Source: Ktedonobacter sp. SOSP1-85
Lineage (GTDB): Bacteria; Chloroflexota; Ktedonobacteria; Ktedonobacterales; Ktedonobacteraceae
Assembly (NCBI RefSeq): GCF_016587415.1
Contig: NZ_BNJI01000002.1
Location: 1,426,001-1,490,000, forward strand
Direction of reading: 5' to 3'
Length of the DNA: 64,000 nt
Numbering within the stretch: the first letter of the stretch is position 1; every line of letters starts with the position of its first letter. This document shows positions 61,325 to 64,000 of the stretch, one piece after another. Under the pieces are notes generated by a model that was not told where the DNA came from, did not search any database, and was given only the letters and a program-made list of their open reading frames with translations. Both the position numbers and the translations under genes were made by a program.

Positions 61325-62554
61325 GTGAGAGCATTGAATTTCAATGAAGAGCCCCTGGACGAGAAGCACATCTCCTCCGTCTCTATTCCAACGGCCTTTC
61401 AGGTCATGGTCAAACCGCGTGGCTCCATTTGTAACCTGGATTGCACCTATTGCTTCTACCTGGCAAAAGAGCGACTGTATCCTGAGGCCAGTTTTCGCAT
61501 GAGCGATGAGCTACTGGAAGACTATATCCGCCAGTACATCGCAGCGCAACGCACTCCCGACGTTGTCTTTGCCTGGCAGGGTGGTGAGCCAACGTTGATA
61601 GGACTAGACTTTTATCGCAAGGCAGTGGCGCTACAACAGAAGTATCGCCGACCGGGGACACGCATCCTCAATGCTCTCCAGACCAATGGCACACGCCTGG
61701 ATGATGAATGGTGCGCCTTCTTTCGTGAGCACCATTTCCTCATCGGGCTGAGCCTGGATGGCCCACGTGCCATGCATGATGCCTATCGCGTCGACAAGGG
61801 CGGGCGGCCTACCTTTGATAAGGTCATGGCTGGACTGGCGCTACTGAAGCGTCACCGGGTCGATTTCAACATCCTGACCTGCGTTCATGCGGCCAACGGT
61901 GATCACCCGCTTGAAGTGTACCACTTCCTGCGTGACGAGGTTGGCACAGATTACATGCAATTTATCCCTATCGTTGAGCGAGAACACCCGCTACGTTTTC
62001 AGGAAGGGGCACAGATCAGCCCGCGTTCAGTGACTGGGGAGGCCTATGGACGCTTTCTGAATACCATCTTTGATGAGTGGATTCGGCAAGATGTCGGGCA
62101 CACCTTTGTACAAATGTTTGACGTGGCCCTGGCAACCTGGTTAGGAGAGCCAGCGGGTCTGTGCATCTTTGATGAGACCTGTGGTCATGGCCTGGCGATG
62201 GAACACAATGGCGACGTCTACTCCTGCGATCACTTTGTCGAGCCGCGTCATAAGCTGGGCAATATGCAGGTGATCCCGCTGGCGGAACTGGCCGGCTCAG
62301 CCAAACAGCGCCGTTTCGGCCTTGCTAAATGCGACACGCTACCACAGTACTGCCGCGAATGCCCTGTGCGCTTTGCCTGTAATGGAGGTTGCCCCAAAGA
62401 TCGCTTTCTTCAGACGCCTGCTGGTGAACCAGGCCTCAACTACCTATGCGCGGGTTATAGAGCATTCTTTACCCATGTGGATAAACCCATGAGAGAGATG
62501 GCGCGCCTGGTACGCGAGGGTCGCCCGACATCCGACATTATGGCACGTGTCTAG
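61325..62554 (+). CDS. anaerobic sulfatase-maturating enzyme (radical SAM, SPASM)
   Basis: A 409-residue anSME. The radical-SAM cluster is CNLDCTYCFYLAKERLYP (Cys36, 40, 43), GGEPTLIGLDFYRKAV binds SAM, QTNGTRLDDEWCAFF follows, and the C-terminal SPASM cysteines are in CGHGLAMEHNGDVYSCDHFV, YCRECPVRFACNGGCPKDR. It oxidises the sulfatase active-site Cys (or Ser) to formylglycine without oxygen. GTG start with aaaggagcg upstream. Its presence with a Cys-type sulfatase makes a self-sufficient module. Confidence 0.95.
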   Translation: MRALNFNEEPLDEKHISSVSIPTAFQVMVKPRGSICNLDCTYCFYLAKERLYPEASFRMSDELLEDYIRQYIAAQRTPDVVFAWQGGEPTLIGLDFYRKAVALQQKYRRPGTRILNALQTNGTRLDDEWCAFFREHHFLIGLSLDGPRAMHDAYRVDKGGRPTFDKVMAGLALLKRHRVDFNILTCVHAANGDHPLEVYHFLRDEVGTDYMQFIPIVEREHPLRFQEGAQISPRSVTGEAYGRFLNTIFDEWIRQDVGHTFVQMFDVALATWLGEPAGLCIFDETCGHGLAMEHNGDVYSCDHFVEPRHKLGNMQVIPLAELAGSAKQRRFGLAKCDTLPQYCRECPVRFACNGGCPKDRFLQTPAGEPGLNYLCAGYRAFFTHVDKPMREMARLVREGRPTSDIMARV

Positions 62555-62697
62555 CGGACCAGGCGCGAAAGCGGTCGGGGACTTTTCGTGAGCCTTTAAC
62601 CTTCTGCGCACGCGGCGCTCAGGGAACAAACATGCAACCACATGTTATGGCGCGATACACGATGTAAATGCACATATTTCACCGAAAGGGATGGAAA

Positions 62698-64000
62698 ATG
62701 TCCGAGAACATTGAGAAGCTGCTGCTGCAAATGACGCTTCAGGAGAAAGTCGCCATGCTCGCTGGAGCCGATACGTGGCACACGGTTGCCAATGAGCGGC
62801 TGGGTATTCCCGCGCTGAAAGTCAGCGATGGTCCTAATGGCGCTCGTGGTGGCACCATGCAGGGAGGTGTGACCGCGGCCTGCTTTCCTTGCGGGGCCAA
62901 TCTCGCCGCGACATGGGATACCACTCTTGTCGAGCGCGTCGGGCAGGCGCTGGCGCAGGAGACGAAGACCAAAGGGGCACGCGTCCTGCTCGCACCTACA
63001 GTAAACATTCACCGTTCGCCCGTTGGTGGACGCAACTTCGAAAGCTTCTCCGAGGACCCCCACCTCACAGCGCGAATGGCGGTCGCCTATATTCGCGGCG
63101 TCCAGAGCCAGGGCGTTGGCGCGACCATCAAACACTACGCCGGTAATGAGTCCGAGTTCGAGCGCTACAGCATCAGTACCGAGGTCGATGAGCGCACGCT
63201 ACGCGAAATCTACCTTCCACCCTTTGAGGCTGCCGTACGTGAGGCGAACACCTGGGCAGTGATGGCCTCCTACAACCTCGTCAATGGTGTCCCGGCGAGC
63301 GAGCATCCGGAACTCTTGCAAAAGATCTTGCGCGATGAGTGGGGCTTTGATGGCATCGTGATGTCCGACTGGTTCATGTCGGTCAAAAGCACAGCCGCTT
63401 CAGTGAACGCGGGGCTTGATCTGGAGATGCCCGGCCCCGGGCTATGGCGCGGTGAGAAACTGCTCCAGGCCATTCAGGATGGCGAAGTCACGGAAGAGAC
63501 GATCGATAAGAGCGTCAGCCGCCTCCTGGACTTGCTGGAGAAGGCAGGCAAATTTGCCCAGCCTGAGGAGGAGCCGGAGCAAGCGATCGACACGCCCGAG
63601 CATCGCGCGCTGATTCGCGAGGCCGCCGCTGAGGGTATGGTTCTGCTGAAGAACGAGCACAATGTACTGCCACTCCAACGCGAAACTTTGTCTTCCATTG
63701 CGATTATCGGTCCGAACGCCAAAGCGGCGCAGATTATGGGCGGCGGTAGTGCCCAGGTCAATCCCCACTACATGGTCACGCCTATCGAAGGTATTCTTGC
63801 CAAGGTAGGCGAGCAGACAAAGGTAGACTATGAGCAGGGCTGCACCAGTCACAAACTGCTTCCTCTCCTCGATCCTCAACTCCTTGTCAATGAGGAAGGG
63901 GCGGCGCACGGTTTCTCTCTTGCTTATTTCAACGCGGCGGCTCCGGAGGGCATGCCTGTCCACCAAGAGCAGATCGAGGCAAGCGAGCGTGTGTGGTTTG
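62698..64000 (+). CDS. GH3 family glycosidase, 3' end outside the window
   Basis: 434 codons are visible without a stop. It has the GH3 N-terminal barrel: LQEKVAMLAGADTWHTVANE, LKVSDGPNGARGG, VLLAPTVNIHRSPVGGRNFE, GVGATIKHYAGNESEFERYS and the nucleophile Asp in DGIVMSDWF. The second domain begins near EGMVLLKNEHNVLPL. GH3 enzymes are beta-glucosidases, xylosidases or N-acetylhexosaminidases; the KHYAGNESE block fits beta-glucosidase types. aaaggga precedes ATG 62698, 143 bp after the maturase. No signal peptide, so it is intracellular. Confidence 0.95.
   Translation, partial: MSENIEKLLLQMTLQEKVAMLAGADTWHTVANERLGIPALKVSDGPNGARGGTMQGGVTAACFPCGANLAATWDTTLVERVGQALAQETKTKGARVLLAPTVNIHRSPVGGRNFESFSEDPHLTARMAVAYIRGVQSQGVGATIKHYAGNESEFERYSISTEVDERTLREIYLPPFEAAVREANTWAVMASYNLVNGVPASEHPELLQKILRDEWGFDGIVMSDWFMSVKSTAASVNAGLDLEMPGPGLWRGEKLLQAIQDGEVTEETIDKSVSRLLDLLEKAGKFAQPEEEPEQAIDTPEHRALIREAAAEGMVLLKNEHNVLPLQRETLSSIAIIGPNAKAAQIMGGGSAQVNPHYMVTPIEGILAKVGEQTKVDYEQGCTSHKLLPLLDPQLLVNEEGAAHGFSLAYFNAAAPEGMPVHQEQIEASERVWF

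Overview
The window looks like chromosome of a repeat-rich, filamentous-type Chloroflexota, most likely class Ktedonobacteria. This is inferred from an ISKra4-type element (family named from Ktedonobacter racemifer), mixed IS66/ISL3/IS3/IS605/IS607 content, a GH18/GH27/GH3 carbohydrate repertoire and moderate GC. No rRNA or tRNA gene and no CRISPR array was seen.

Layout. 1-4.7 kb: three insertion sequences in a row (IS66, ISL3, IS3 with a frameshifted orfB). 5.3-15.3 kb: a PAS-GAF histidine kinase, hairpin-rich DNA with an IS605 relic, a decayed alpha/beta hydrolase, a Rossmann-fold protein and an MFS exporter, a TnpB relic, a small protein with a very strong terminator, and an LLM flavin oxidoreductase. 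15.5-18.9 kb: a TPP-riboswitch operon tenA-thiD-thiM-thiE (thiamin salvage). 19.0-21.9 kb: a YukJ/DUF2278 gene cut exactly in two by a 2,124-bp IS605 element (dead tnpA, intact tnpB). 22.3-27.1 kb: a VOC protein, an unusual TnpB, transposase debris, small membrane/secreted genes and a SUKH protein. 27.2-34.8 kb: a six-gene minus-strand operon (HTH, PLD-like, two paralogous methyltransferases, a winged-helix protein, a degenerate response regulator) divergent from an HTH / HTH-TPR / Nudix operon. 35.1-37.2 kb: a TRADD-N-type membrane protein and a GH18 protein.

37.4-42.05 kb is a nested structure. An ISKra4 element with 7-bp target duplications has been invaded by a 3,083-bp unit made of two 178-bp MITE copies flanking an SDR oxidoreductase, an alpha/beta hydrolase and a divergent TetR repressor with twin operators. 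The outer edges of that unit carry their own 7-bp target duplication. An intact IS607 element, a 300-bp duplication of the 32.4-kb promoter region, a beta-lactamase-family relic and a WD40 protein follow. 46.3-53.3 kb holds a secreted GH27 enzyme with three carbohydrate-binding repeats between TnpB elements, two of which are paired with small ribbon-helix-helix-like genes over palindromic operators. 53.5-64 kb: a pRiA4b ORF-3 protein, a LacI repressor, an IscB element with its probable guide-RNA region, then a probable operon of Cys-type sulfatase, MFS transporter, anaerobic sulfatase maturase and GH3 glycosidase (cut by the window end), preceded by a consensus promoter and a 12-bp palindromic operator.

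The dominant theme is transposon-encoded RNA-guided nucleases: seven TnpB genes or relics and one IscB in about 45 kb.
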